A DNA stretch of 64,000 bases. Source: Nodosilinea sp. WJT8-NPBG4. GTDB taxonomy: Bacteria > Cyanobacteriota > Cyanobacteriia > Phormidesmidales > Phormidesmidaceae. The DNA is taken from assembly GCA_019359285.1 (NCBI GenBank), contig JAHHHQ010000055.1, positions 1 through 64,000 on the forward strand, written 5' to 3'. Shown piece after piece: positions 43,858-52,979 of this stretch (the first letter of the stretch is position 1; each line of letters begins with the position of its first letter). Made by a program: the position numbers and the translations under genes. The notes under the pieces were generated by a model. The model was not told where the DNA came from. It was given only the letters and a program-made list of their open reading frames with translations, and made no database searches.

Positions 43858-44645
43858 GTTCAGGTATCACATTAACTTCTCTTCCTAAGCTGCTCCTGTG
43901 CGATCGCAAGCAGTTACCCGAGCGCCCTGCCATTTATTTTGTCCTGGATGCTAACCAGCGAGTTCTTTATATTGGACAGGCAAACAATCTACGTACTCGC
44001 TGGCAAGGACAGGCCCACCATCGCCTTAATCAGCTTCAGGACCACCATTGCAAGTCTCCAGTGTTTCTAACCTGGATTGATTACACCAATTGCCTTGAAC
44101 GGTTAGACGAGGATGAAGCCTTATTTATTGAGCAATTTCACCCGCTGCTAAACCAGACGAGAGTACCTGCCAAGAAGTTGATGCCGGCTGAGGTAATGCT
44201 ACAGAGAAACCTGCAGCGGATAGCAGATCGGGTCGTGGTATTTGGTATTGAACCGCCCCAAAAGGGTTCTCTGCTGACCATTCAGATCAAGTATCGGTTT
44301 ATGTTCCAGTCAAGACCTGTCAACTTCTTAAGAAACACATTCAAAGCAAATACGAAAACGCCAACTAATCTACGCTGGGTAGAATTCAGACGTAGTAAAT
44401 TCGGGGCTTGCTGGCGAACTAAGTGTAGTGGTGTCAGTCTCATGCTGATGCCTTGGAGCGGCACCCATGGGTTTGAGATAGACGAAAGGCATTTGCAAAT
44501 TTGTCAAATTGCTGGAGTATCCATGCCTGGACTCACTCAACCAGCCTTGAGTGAGTTGCTACAAATTGAGTCAATTTTGCCAACAATCCATCCCAATTTA
44601 GAACCTGCTGAAAAGGACCCAATACCCTTGTTTTGGAGCCGATAG
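43854..44645 (+). CDS. GIY-YIG nuclease-domain protein
   Basis: A 263-residue protein with an N-terminal GIY-YIG domain (about 22-100): AIYFVLDANQRVLYIGQANNLRTRWQGQAHH, and Glu in ALFIEQFHPLLNQTR. Both tyrosines, the Arg and the metal-binding Glu are present. The remaining 160 residues are unknown and hydrophilic. Its ATG overlaps the stop of the DUF91-like gene, and RNase H begins 49 bases later. It looks active. Context points to a shared role with the two preceding nucleases. Confidence 0.82.
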   Translation: MSSGITLTSLPKLLLCDRKQLPERPAIYFVLDANQRVLYIGQANNLRTRWQGQAHHRLNQLQDHHCKSPVFLTWIDYTNCLERLDEDEALFIEQFHPLLNQTRVPAKKLMPAEVMLQRNLQRIADRVVVFGIEPPQKGSLLTIQIKYRFMFQSRPVNFLRNTFKANTKTPTNLRWVEFRRSKFGACWRTKCSGVSLMLMPWSGTHGFEIDERHLQICQIAGVSMPGLTQPALSELLQIESILPTIHPNLEPAEKDPIPLFWSR

Positions 44646-44694
44646 TCCTTCTTACGAGAAAGGGCATCCTCAGTTTATTAAAGGCAGAAGGCCC

Positions 44695-45201
44695 ATGTCC
44701 CAACCTCTCAAACCCATCACGATTTACACGGATGGAGCCTGCACCGGCAACCCTGGCCCTGGCGGCTATGGAACAGTGCTGCTTTATGGTGAACACCGCA
44801 AGGAGCTATCAGGCGGCTACCGTCTGACCACAAACAACCGCATGGAGATGATGGCGGCGATCGCTGGCCTCCAAGCGCTAAAGCACAAGTGCGCTGTAAC
44901 CATCTACTCAGATTCTAAGTATGTCGTTGAGGCCATCATGAAGGGCTGGGCAGTGCGTTGGCGCTCGAAGGGGTGGATGCGTACCAAGACAGAGAGAGCT
45001 GTCAATGCTGACCTTTGGCAGCAGCTTTTGAGTCTCTGTGAGCAGCACCAAGTCGAGTTTCGTTGGGTCAAGGGCCATAGCGGCAATGTGGAGAATGAGC
45101 GGTGCGATCGGTTGGCAGTAGCCGCTGCTAAGCAGCCAAATCTGCCGGTTGATGAAGGGTATGAGGTAGCGCAGGTTACTCAGCAGGAATCCCTGTTCTA
45201 G
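44695..45201 (+). CDS. rnhA: Ribonuclease HI
   Basis: A 168-residue RNase H type I: Asp in ITIYTDGACTGNPGPGGYG, Glu in NNRMEMMAAIAGLQAL, Asp in VTIYSDSKYVVEAIMKGW, and the late His/Asp in FRWVKGHSGNVENERCDRLA. All four catalytic carboxylates are present. It degrades the RNA strand of RNA-DNA hybrids. It follows the GIY-YIG gene on the same strand and could be read from the same transcript, though rnhA is also a common housekeeping gene. Confidence 0.95.
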   Translation: MSQPLKPITIYTDGACTGNPGPGGYGTVLLYGEHRKELSGGYRLTTNNRMEMMAAIAGLQALKHKCAVTIYSDSKYVVEAIMKGWAVRWRSKGWMRTKTERAVNADLWQQLLSLCEQHQVEFRWVKGHSGNVENERCDRLAVAAAKQPNLPVDEGYEVAQVTQQESLF

Positions 45202-45309
45202 ACTGCTACCCTAAACCGTTTTCCCTAACGCGATTCTCAAAACGAGAGGCTTTCTCTGAAAGAGACGCTTCGCGAACGCCAACGCAGTTCTAATTGACCT
45301 CTAGCCATT

Positions 45310-46353
45310 ATGCCAACCCGTGGCCTCACCCTCGGCAAGTTTGCCCCCCTCCACAAAGGCCATCAATTCCTAATTGAGACGGCCTTAGCAGAGATGGATG
45401 AAGTGATCGTCATGATTTATGATTGCCCCGAAACAACTGCTGTACCGCTATCCATCAGGGCTAACTGGATTCGTCAGCTATATCCCACGGTAAAGGTCAT
45501 TGAAGCCTGGGATGGGCCAACCGAGATAGGTGATACCCCTGAAATCAAGCAGGCCCACGAAACCTATATTCTGAAACGGCTTCAGGGCAACAGTGTGACT
45601 CACTTCTACTCTAGAGAGTTCTATGGAGAACACATGAGTCAGGCGTTAGGTGCTGTGAATCGCCTAGCAGACTGGACACCCCAATCATCCTGGGCAAACC
45701 GCACTACAGTCCCCATCTCAGCCACCCAAGTCCGTTCCAATCCTTACCAATATCGCCAGTTCTTAGATCCTCTGGTCTACCAAGATTTAATCACCCATAT
45801 CGTCTTCTTGGGGGCACCCTCCACTGGCAAAACTACCCTAGCTGAAGCCCTAGCTCGTCACTACAATACTGTTTGGATGCCAGAGTACGGCAGGGAATAT
45901 TGGGAAACCCATCAAGTAGAGCGGCGATTATCCCTAGAGCAGCTTGAAGAGATTGCTACGGGCCACCGAGAACGAGAAGAAGCGCAGCTGACCCAGGCCA
46001 ATCGGTACCTCTTTACCGATACCAACGCTCTTACCACCTACCGTTTCTCGCTCTACTACCACGGCACCGCTACGCCCCGCCTGACCGATCTTGCGGAGCG
46101 CTGTGCCTCGCGCTACGACCTGGTGTTTCTGTGTGAGACAGATGTTCCCTATGACGACACTTGGGATCGTTCTGGAGCAGGCAATAGATCCGTCTTCCAG
46201 AAGCAAATCATCAGTGACCTAGTGGTGCGTAAGATTCCATTTTTTAGAGTGAGAGGCGACTTACAGACCCGGATAGGATACGTGGAAGGGATACTCGCTC
46301 AACTTGAGAAGTACCACAACCTCCTAGAACACTTCCAGGTTGCTAATGGCTAA
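45310..46353 (+). CDS. nadR: NadR-type NMN adenylyltransferase/ribosylnicotinamide kinase
   Basis: A 347-residue bifunctional enzyme. The N-terminal adenylyltransferase domain has GKFAPLHKGHQFLIETA (HxGH-type site). The C-terminal kinase domain has a P-loop, IVFLGAPSTGKTTLAEALA, and a DTNALTTYRF segment. It converts nicotinamide riboside to NMN and then to NAD. There is no N-terminal repressor HTH as in enterobacterial NadR. It overlaps pnuC by 8 bases, the typical transporter partner. Confidence 0.9.
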   Translation: MPTRGLTLGKFAPLHKGHQFLIETALAEMDEVIVMIYDCPETTAVPLSIRANWIRQLYPTVKVIEAWDGPTEIGDTPEIKQAHETYILKRLQGNSVTHFYSREFYGEHMSQALGAVNRLADWTPQSSWANRTTVPISATQVRSNPYQYRQFLDPLVYQDLITHIVFLGAPSTGKTTLAEALARHYNTVWMPEYGREYWETHQVERRLSLEQLEEIATGHREREEAQLTQANRYLFTDTNALTTYRFSLYYHGTATPRLTDLAERCASRYDLVFLCETDVPYDDTWDRSGAGNRSVFQKQIISDLVVRKIPFFRVRGDLQTRIGYVEGILAQLEKYHNLLEHFQVANG

Positions 46354-47014
46354 TTTTCTCAGCATCAATACCATCGCCTTCACCATCCTCGGCTATCCGA
46401 TGAGTTACATCGAGCTGATTGGAACCCTGCTTTATCTAGGGTCAGTGTGGCTGATTGCCCGAAAGAATATGCTGACCTGGCCCATAGGCATAATCAGTGT
46501 CCTGCTTTACATGAGCCTGTTCTACCAAATCCAGCTCTACTCCGATGCTTTAGAGCAGGTCTATTACTTGGTGGCTAGTGTCTGTGGCTGGTGGTGGTGG
46601 AGCCGAAAAGGCCCAGCCCAGGATGTCACAGAAGGATTTCTTTATAGCCACCGCCGCTATGGATTGCTAACGCTGGGCATTACATTAGGTTTAGGTCTAG
46701 CCCTTGGCGGAATTATGGTACAAATCCATACTTGGCTTCCCCAGTGGTTTCCAGAAGCGGCTTCCTTTCCTATCCTTGATGCGGTCACAACCGTGATGAG
46801 CTTTACAGCAATGGCGTTGATGGCCGTTAAACGGATAGAAAGCTGGCTCTACTGGATTGTCATCGATATCATCGCTATTGGGCTGTACTACGTTAAAGAG
46901 GTACGGTTTCTCTCGCTTCTGTACGTCATTTTGTTGGGGATAGCGATGAATGGCCTGGTGTCCTGGCATCGAGCGTATGTAGCTTCAAAATTACAATCTT
47001 CACAGCTAGGTTAG
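46346..47014 (+). CDS. pnuC: PnuC nicotinamide riboside transporter
   Basis: A 222-residue inner-membrane protein with about seven helices and the PnuC signatures YIELIGTLLYLGSVWLIARKNMLTWPIGIISVLLY and VCGWWWWSRKG. It also has SWLYWIVIDIIAIGLYYVKE. It brings in nicotinamide riboside, which NadR traps by phosphorylation. ATG 46346 overlaps the nadR stop, indicating coupling. It converges on the methyltransferase gene with a 12-base gap. Confidence 0.92.
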   Translation: MANFLSINTIAFTILGYPMSYIELIGTLLYLGSVWLIARKNMLTWPIGIISVLLYMSLFYQIQLYSDALEQVYYLVASVCGWWWWSRKGPAQDVTEGFLYSHRRYGLLTLGITLGLGLALGGIMVQIHTWLPQWFPEAASFPILDAVTTVMSFTAMALMAVKRIESWLYWIVIDIIAIGLYYVKEVRFLSLLYVILLGIAMNGLVSWHRAYVASKLQSSQLG

Positions 47015-47025
47015 GGGCTTCTTCT

Positions 47026-47817
47026 CTAGCTTGCCCAGTGGTAGGCGGCGGTGAGCGTGATGTTGTCCTGGGAGGTCATGGGTACATCGGTGTTAGGAAA
47101 CTCCTGAGCGGCCCAGTCTTCCAAGTCAGCCAGCGCCTGGGGGTAAATGTCGTTAGGCACTCTCCACATATTGCTGTAGATGCGATCGCGGTAGGCTCTC
47201 ATAAGACTGTCCACTGTACTCTCACGGGACAGGTCCGCCACCGCCACCGTTTCTAGCGTAGCCCCCTGTTCCTGCAAGCGCCCCAGTACGTCCTCTGTGA
47301 CCCCGCCAGTAAAGCCAGAGTCATAGCCATAGCTCGATAGAATCTCTCTCCACTGCTGCCCAATGGCATCACGGGCAGCGGTCTTGTTGGTGGGGTGGTG
47401 GAAGTAGATGAACACCCTAGCGGGCTTCAGCACCCGGCGCAACTCATCCATTGCCCTCTGCCAGTCAGCGATCAGGTGGAGGATGTGGGGGGCGATCACC
47501 ACATCGAAGGCGTTGTCGTCCAAGGGAAGGGCTGTAGCGTCAGCATTGATCAACGTCAGCTGGTGAGCTTTGCCCTCAAGCTTTTGCCTGAGCCTGTCCA
47601 TCATTGCCTCTGAGATCTCGACCCCGGTATAGGCATAGCCCCGCTCGACTATAGGCAGAGCGATCCGCCCGGTGCCAATTCCTGGCTCAAAGAAGGTGGT
47701 GTCGGGGGTAGCCCGTCCCAACCTCAGAATTTCTGCTGTGAGCCGTTCAGACACTTCCGGGGCCAGGGTGCGGGTGTTGTCGTAGAAGTCGGCTGCTCGG
47801 TCAAAGGAGATGGTCAT
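47026..47817 (-). CDS. Class I SAM-dependent methyltransferase
   Basis: A 263-residue methyltransferase of the ubiE/Methyltransf_11 type: FDRAADFYDNTRTLAPEV, motif I FFEPGIGTGRIALPIVERGY, TGVEISEAMM, NADATALPLDDNAFDVVIAPHILHLI and ELRRVLKPARVFIY. Cytoplasmic small-molecule methylation is likely; substrate unknown. I chose the ATG at 47817 (MTISFDRAA) over a start 27 bases upstream, since the family begins here. Confidence 0.87.
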   Translation of the reverse strand: MTISFDRAADFYDNTRTLAPEVSERLTAEILRLGRATPDTTFFEPGIGTGRIALPIVERGYAYTGVEISEAMMDRLRQKLEGKAHQLTLINADATALPLDDNAFDVVIAPHILHLIADWQRAMDELRRVLKPARVFIYFHHPTNKTAARDAIGQQWREILSSYGYDSGFTGGVTEDVLGRLQEQGATLETVAVADLSRESTVDSLMRAYRDRIYSNMWRVPNDIYPQALADLEDWAAQEFPNTDVPMTSQDNITLTAAYHWAS

Positions 47818-47860
47818 AGTGGTGCCATAGAAAGCCAGTGTCATTCCAGGAGAGATTCAG

Positions 47861-48667
47861 CTATGGCCAGCTTGTTTCAAAACTGTCTTGGCCACTGCCA
47901 TAGACCAAATCTCCAAACTGCCGCCAGTGCGCAATTTCGTGTTCGGACATGGGCGGAGCTGTGAGGGCAACAAGATTGTCCTCCAATAACTTGAGGGTTT
48001 TGGGGGCCGTTAGCACTAACCGAATAGCTGGTTGGTACAATCCAAAGCGATAACAATCAGAAGCTGCTGGCGGGGCAGTAGGCCAGTCTGTAGGCTTTTG
48101 AAGGAGCGTGCCCCAACGAGTGCTTGTAAAGGCAACGACCGGGATTTCAGCGGTCATTGCCATGGGGAACACGGTTTCTTCAGCCTTGCGGTGGGCCATG
48201 TTGTAGCGATGCATTAGAACATCACAGAGAGATTCTTGAATGAGCTGCTGGGCGATCGATCGATTATGGGTTGTCATACCCACATACCGAATTACCCCCT
48301 CAGATTTCCAACGATAGAGCTGATCCGCCAGGGCCTTTACCTGCTGCCAATCATCGTTAGGGGAGACATATTCGGCAAAGAGAACGTCTATTGTGTCGAT
48401 ATCGAGGGTCTGTTGTACCTGCTCAACGTACTCTTGCCAATGGCTAATCTCTCGCTTCTCGCTCCCTGTAGCCACAATGACAGACTCTCTATGCTGCCGT
48501 AATAGCTGCTTCGAATCATTGATGATGGGGCTATCTCCAATGCCATAGGAAAAGAAGTAGTTGACGCCAGCTTGCCAAGCCAGATTAACACAGCCTGATT
48601 CCATAGACTGCTGTACTGCCAATCGAAGCACGCTAGCGGAGTTGCCTTGAATTGTTTGAATGTCCAT
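47861..48667 (-). CDS. Aldo/keto reductase-family protein
   Basis: A 268-residue AKR-fold protein: AWQAGVNYFFSYGIGDS, DTIDVLFAEYVSP, EGVIRYVGMTTHNRSIAQQLI, DVLMHRYNMAHRKAEETVFP. The Asp/Tyr region near residue 40 (NYFFSYGIGDS) is atypical compared with NFFDTAD.YG, so NADPH-linked reductase activity is not certain. The alpha/beta barrel pattern is clear. It precedes the methyltransferase gene by 43 bases on the minus strand, possibly the same transcript. Confidence 0.8.
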   Translation of the reverse strand: MDIQTIQGNSASVLRLAVQQSMESGCVNLAWQAGVNYFFSYGIGDSPIINDSKQLLRQHRESVIVATGSEKREISHWQEYVEQVQQTLDIDTIDVLFAEYVSPNDDWQQVKALADQLYRWKSEGVIRYVGMTTHNRSIAQQLIQESLCDVLMHRYNMAHRKAEETVFPMAMTAEIPVVAFTSTRWGTLLQKPTDWPTAPPAASDCYRFGLYQPAIRLVLTAPKTLKLLEDNLVALTAPPMSEHEIAHWRQFGDLVYGSGQDSFETSWP

Positions 48668-48937
48668 AGCGGCTTTGTCTCCACAGACTTAAGAAAGGTG
48701 GGAAACTACTACCTCGACGTTAAATCCTTTGGTCCCCAAAACGCTACCCATTTTTATCTTCGTCAATGAAGGAGAGGGCTGTAGCATCAGCGTCAATTGG
48801 TGTCCATTAGCACTACTATCCTGCTTGCCCTAGATAAAGTTTCACTAGGCTACAAGGGGTTACTCATTGGCTTGGGCTCTTCTGGATGGTCAGACTGCCT
48901 TGGGTATTCTGGGACAGATGGAATTTGGTCTACCTTT

Positions 48938-49488
48938 ATGAACGGTTGGTATCGCGCAGGTTTGGCAGTGGGCTTAACAGTAGCGCTCGGTAGCTGCTCG
49001 ACGGCAGTGGTAGAGACTCAGGAGCAGGGAGTAGCCATAGGACCCTCCCCCACCAACCTACCCACTGCCACGGTTGTTCTGTAGGCGATGGCGACACACT
49101 GCGGATGGACTACCAGGGCCAGAACATCACAGTCCGGTTCGCCTGCATCGACGCCCCAGAGACAACACAAACCCCCTGGGGGCCAACGGCTACCGAACGT
49201 CTGCGCCAGCTAACCCCTAGAGGTTCCACCATTCAGTTCCGCGAGGCCGACACAGACCGCTATGGGCGCATGGTGGCGGAGATCTATGCGGGTGGCCAGA
49301 ACATAAACCTGAAGCTAGTCAGCGAAGGCTATGCGGCAGTCTATACACAGTATCTAAACAGTTGCCCCGATACGGACGATGCTCTACTTGCCGCCGAGGC
49401 CCAGGCACAGCAGCAGCGGTTGAACTTTTGGAATCAGCCCAATCCTGTAATGCCCTGGGACTATCGGCGGAGCAATCGATCTAATTAA
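48938..49488 (+). pseudogene. Lipoprotein thermonuclease (SNase-like), frameshifted
   Basis: ATG 48938 opens a lipoprotein signal (AGLAVGLTVALGSC) and stops at 49084 just where the nuclease should begin. The next frame continues VGDGDTLRMDYQGQNITVRFACIDAPETTQ, DTDRYGRMVAEIYAGGQNINLKLVSEGYAAVYTQYL, with the SNase Asp, Arg and Glu positions. A one-base deletion near 49078 (before GTAGGCGATGGC) explains the break. If read through, it would be an exported Ca-dependent nuclease. Confidence 0.8.
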
Positions 49489-49567
49489 TTAACAGAGTTA
49501 ACCTGACTACAGAAGCGTAAAGAAAGGTGAAGTACGCTCTTGGCCTGTATTAGGTTATTGGTGACTT

Positions 49568-50587
49568 ATGAGTCTAAGACGGCGTCAGATCATCAAATAC
49601 GCGGGAATGTTGGGGTTAGGTGTTGGGGCTAGTAATTTACTGCCTGGTTTTTCTATTCCTAGTCGTGCGGCTTTGCCGTTGACCATGCAGCTAGACTGGA
49701 AATTTAATGTGCAATTTGCTGGTTTGTTAATGGCAGATCATCTAGGTCTTTATCAGGACAGCGGCCTAGCAATTTCCTTGAAACCTTGGGAATCGGGTAT
49801 GGTCGTCCCTGACGAAGTAGCGGAAAATCCAATGGTCATTGGTTGCGCTGAGCAAAATTTAATTCTTTCTGCTCAGGCGAATGGTGCTCCAATCCGGGCA
49901 GTCGCTTCCATGTTTCAGGCATCTCCCTTAGCGCTGATGTCTTTACCGAAGAGTGGAATTAACACCTTGGCTGATCTGGTGGGTAAAAAAGTAGGTGTTC
50001 ACGTTGATGGATTACAGGTGATGGAGTTGGTACAGGGAGTAAGCAATTTAGCTCCTGGCGATATCGAAGTGGTAGAAATTCCCTACGAAAATAAGAATGA
50101 TCTACTAATGTCGGGCGAGTTTGCGGCAATTCAATGCTACGCCGTAGATGAGCCAATTGGCTTTAAAGCATCTTCTGGAATTGAACCAGCCATTTTAAAT
50201 CTGAGCGACTATGGTTATGAAGCTTATGCTCAGGTGATTTTTGCCCATGCTGACCTACTGGCTTCAGAACCGGATGTAGTGAAGCAGTTCTTGAAAGCTA
50301 CTTTCGAGGGGTGGCAAAAAGTTTTAGATGATATTCCTGCTGGAGCTCAGGTGATAGTAGACCACTACGTCGAGACAGAGAGTAAGTACAACGACCTCAA
50401 TTACCAGATAGATTCTCTCAAACTGATCTCTGACTACATGCTTATGAATATTGAGGCAGAAGCTCTAGGGACTATAGAGATGGAACGCTGGATGTTAATG
50501 GCTCAGCGATTTGTTGACTACAACATTATTGATGCTGCCCCAGAGTTGGGGTTATCCTATGTTCCTGGTTTCTGGCCTGAATCATAG
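49568..50587 (+). CDS. ABC transporter substrate-binding protein (NMT1/THI5-like), Tat leader
   Basis: A 339-residue periplasmic binding protein with a twin-arginine-like leader (LRRRQIIKYAGMLGLGVGASNLLPGF) and the SsuA/THI5-like core: LDWKFNVQFAGLLMADHLGLYQDSGL, GCAEQNLILSAQANGAPIRAVASMFQ, GKKVGVHVDG. Relatives bind pyrimidine precursors, sulfonates, nitrate or similar ligands. No permease or ATPase gene lies nearby, so it must work with a distant transporter or is an orphan. Confidence 0.85.
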   Translation: MSLRRRQIIKYAGMLGLGVGASNLLPGFSIPSRAALPLTMQLDWKFNVQFAGLLMADHLGLYQDSGLAISLKPWESGMVVPDEVAENPMVIGCAEQNLILSAQANGAPIRAVASMFQASPLALMSLPKSGINTLADLVGKKVGVHVDGLQVMELVQGVSNLAPGDIEVVEIPYENKNDLLMSGEFAAIQCYAVDEPIGFKASSGIEPAILNLSDYGYEAYAQVIFAHADLLASEPDVVKQFLKATFEGWQKVLDDIPAGAQVIVDHYVETESKYNDLNYQIDSLKLISDYMLMNIEAEALGTIEMERWMLMAQRFVDYNIIDAAPELGLSYVPGFWPES

Positions 50588-50781
50588 TACAGATCAAGAC
50601 ATGCTGCTACTGAGGGAGCGAGGCGAAGCCGTTAGGCGTATTGCAGTTGTTGAGGCTGATCCTCAAGCGTTGGCAAAGCCGCTATGAAAGAGCATTGCTT
50701 CCTCCCCTTAGGCACGCTTAAGCAACTAGACTGTGCAGACTCACCTCTAAGAGGTGCCTGAACCAGCACCTACCTTAGACG

Positions 50782-51348
50782 ATGATCGAACCCCAGATCT
50801 GCGCCCAAGCGCTCGCATTTCACACCCCCTTTAACCCATCAGAGGCCCAGGCGATCGTCGCCACGCTGGCATTCCTGGAGGAACACGATCGCTTCTGGCA
50901 ACGAGACAACTACGTTGGACACCTCACTGCCTCAGCCTGGGTGGTCAATGCCGCAAAATCCCATGTGCTGCTGACCCATCACCGGAAGTTTAACCGCTGG
51001 CTTCAGGTGGGGGGGCATGTGGACGAAGGGGATGAATCTCTGTTAGCCGCAGCCCTGCGCGAAGCCAGGGAGGAATCGGGCATCCAGGTAATTGAGCCTT
51101 TACAAACCACCATCTTCGACATCGGCCACCATCCCATCAACAGTGCCAAAGAGCCGCCCCATATGCATTACGACATCCGGTTTTTGCTCGTGGCCAAATC
51201 TATGAGCTATATAGTCTCTAAGGAATCTAACGACCTGGCCTGGATTCCCTTGGCAGAGGTGGCTACCGTCGGCAGCTCAACCGCTCTACAACGAATGGCC
51301 TATAAACTTGCTAGCGATCGATCGCCATCTCTGCCCTGGGAATTTTAA
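50782..51348 (+). CDS. Nudix hydrolase
   Basis: A 188-residue Nudix protein with a complete box, GHVDEGDESLLAAALREAREESGI (GX5EX7REUXEEXGU), in the middle and an N-terminal extension of about 55 residues (TLAFLEEHDRFWQRDNYVGHLTASAWVV). It hydrolyses a nucleoside diphosphate linked to another group; substrate unknown. It ends at a shared terminator with convergent recA. Confidence 0.9.
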   Translation: MIEPQICAQALAFHTPFNPSEAQAIVATLAFLEEHDRFWQRDNYVGHLTASAWVVNAAKSHVLLTHHRKFNRWLQVGGHVDEGDESLLAAALREAREESGIQVIEPLQTTIFDIGHHPINSAKEPPHMHYDIRFLLVAKSMSYIVSKESNDLAWIPLAEVATVGSSTALQRMAYKLASDRSPSLPWEF

Positions 51349-51370
51349 GCTTAGGTAGATGCCATTTACT

Positions 51371-51420
51371 AAAAAGCCCCCGCTGCAAGCTTGTTGAGTA
51401 GCCACAGCAGGGGTTTTCTT
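51371..51420. terminator. Bidirectional terminator between Nudix gene and recA
   Basis: CCCCCGCTG pairs with CAGCAGGGG; A-rich sequence precedes and TTTTCTTT follows, so the hairpin has U-runs in both directions. It separates two convergent genes. Confidence 0.8.
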
Positions 51421-51448
51421 TAAGCAGGGAACTTGAGGCTAAACGCCT

Positions 51449-52540
51449 TTACTCGTCCTCATCCAGATAAGCGGCTTCCTCTTCAGCCTCCACCTCAATC
51501 TCGACATCCGCGACTTCTACAGCAGCGCCACCAATTTCTAATTTCTCGCGCACCTGAGCTTCTACCTTCTGGGCAAACTCGGCATCCTCTTGTAGCCGCT
51601 GGATGGTGTTCTCGCGCCCCTGGCCAACGTTGTTGCCCTCGTAGCTATACCAAGCTCCTTTGCGGATCAGCACCCCGTGCTGCTCAGCTAGATCAATCAA
51701 ACAGCCCATTGTGGAAATGCCTTGGCCAAAGAGAATATCAAATTCCCCAATGCGGAAGGGCGGGGCTACCTTGTTCTTAGCCACTTTAACCTTGGCGCGA
51801 ATGCCGTACTCTTCAGTGCCCTTCTTCAGCGTTTGGATGCGGCGAATGTCGAGTCGTACTGAGGCATAGAACTTCAGCGCATTGCCCCCAGTCGTGACTT
51901 CGGGGTTGCCATAGGAAATACCGATTTTCTGGCGCAGCTGGTTCAAAAAGATAACCGTACATTGCGACTTGCCAATGCTGCCGGTGATCTTCCTTAACGC
52001 CTGGCTCATCAGTCGGGCTTGAAGGCCCACGTGGGCATCGCCCATCTCCCCCTCAATCTCAGCCCGTGGCACCAGCGCTGCAACCGAGTCTATTACCACT
52101 AGATCAACAGCTGAAGACCGCACCAGCTGATCCACCACCTCCAAGCCCATCTCTCCAGTGTCGGGCTGGGACACCAGCAGTTCATCGACGTTGACCCCCA
52201 GGGCAGCGGCATAGACAGGGTCAAGGGCATGTTCTGCATCAACGATCGCGGCCACACCGCCCAGCTTTTGTACTTCAGCCAGGACATGGAGAGCCAGCGT
52301 TGTTTTACCCGAACTCTCAGGGCCATAGATCTCAATCACCCGCCCTTTGGGTAAGCCACCGCCCAGGGCCAGGTCGAGGGTCAGCGCCCCGGTAGAAATG
52401 GTTTCAACCTTCATGCGAGAAGCATCGCCCAGGCGCATGATTGCCCCTTTGCCAAAGTTGCGCTCAATTTGGCCGAGCACCAGAGTCAGCGCCTTTTCCT
52501 TTTCGGTCTGCTCTTTGCTTCCGCCTTTCTTAGCCGCCAT
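51449..52540 (-). CDS. recA: RecA recombinase
   Basis: A 363-residue RecA: Walker A GPESSGKTT, catalytic Glu region IVDAEHALDPVYA, Walker B LVVIDSVAAL, loop L2 FLNQLRQKIGISYGNPEVTTGGNALKFY, and the acidic C-terminal end. It pairs homologous DNA and activates LexA cleavage. I chose MAAKKGG (ATG at 52540); a longer frame starts 24 bases upstream. Intact. Confidence 0.97.
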   Translation of the reverse strand: MAAKKGGSKEQTEKEKALTLVLGQIERNFGKGAIMRLGDASRMKVETISTGALTLDLALGGGLPKGRVIEIYGPESSGKTTLALHVLAEVQKLGGVAAIVDAEHALDPVYAAALGVNVDELLVSQPDTGEMGLEVVDQLVRSSAVDLVVIDSVAALVPRAEIEGEMGDAHVGLQARLMSQALRKITGSIGKSQCTVIFLNQLRQKIGISYGNPEVTTGGNALKFYASVRLDIRRIQTLKKGTEEYGIRAKVKVAKNKVAPPFRIGEFDILFGQGISTMGCLIDLAEQHGVLIRKGAWYSYEGNNVGQGRENTIQRLQEDAEFAQKVEAQVREKLEIGGAAVEVADVEIEVEAEEEAAYLDEDE

Positions 52541-52606
52541 AGTCGCCTCAGTGCTGTAGGACAAGACCCCTGAACCCCAGAACAGTTGTCTTCAGAGATT
52601 TAGTTT

Positions 52607-52620
52607 AGTACACTTGTTCC
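52607..52620 (-). promoter_or_regulatory. LexA (SOS) box upstream of recA
   Basis: AGTACACTTGTTCC matches the cyanobacterial LexA consensus RGTACNNNDGTWCB at every position. It lies about 67 bases upstream of the recA start, where it would overlap the promoter. Confidence 0.75.
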
Positions 52621-52702
52621 AGATCGCAATAGGTAGTTATCTATCTCAACCGGAATCACTGGAATTTAAGCCCCAGTCCGGAATTAGGAAGAGGGTCAAT
52701 AC

Positions 52703-52930
52703 GTGGTGGAAGACTCTTTAGTTCAACTCATCGCCGTTTCTGACTGGATTGTGGCTGTTACCCACTGCCGTGCCACAGGATATTTCTGCTGGGTGATCAC
52801 TCCAGAGTTGTCTGCCCTGACTGATGGCGAAACCTACTCCACTGGTGAATTTGCCCTGGCAGCGGGTCGTGGTTTAGTGCAATGCTCCACTGGGCCAGAG
52901 ATCGACTTCAGCCACTGTCGTCTTTACTAG
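52703..52930 (+). CDS. Small hypothetical protein
   Basis: A 75-residue protein from a GTG start, MVEDSLVQLIAVSDWIVAVTHCRATGYFCWVITPELSALTDGETYSTGEFALAAGRGLV, with three Cys residues. Codon use looks like that of neighbouring genes. No family recognised. It lies 49 bases upstream of the DUF4336 gene. Confidence 0.5.
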   Translation: MVEDSLVQLIAVSDWIVAVTHCRATGYFCWVITPELSALTDGETYSTGEFALAAGRGLVQCSTGPEIDFSHCRLY

Positions 52931-52979
52931 GTCTAGCGACTGACCTCAAAATGGTAGGGTCGCTATCCCTTGACTGGCC

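Noticed and set aside
45230..45295. Short GAGACGCTTCGCGAACGCC-like segment upstream of nadR, considered as a riboswitch
   Set aside because: It resembles a dispersed cyanobacterial repeat; no known NAD-class aptamer blocks are visible.
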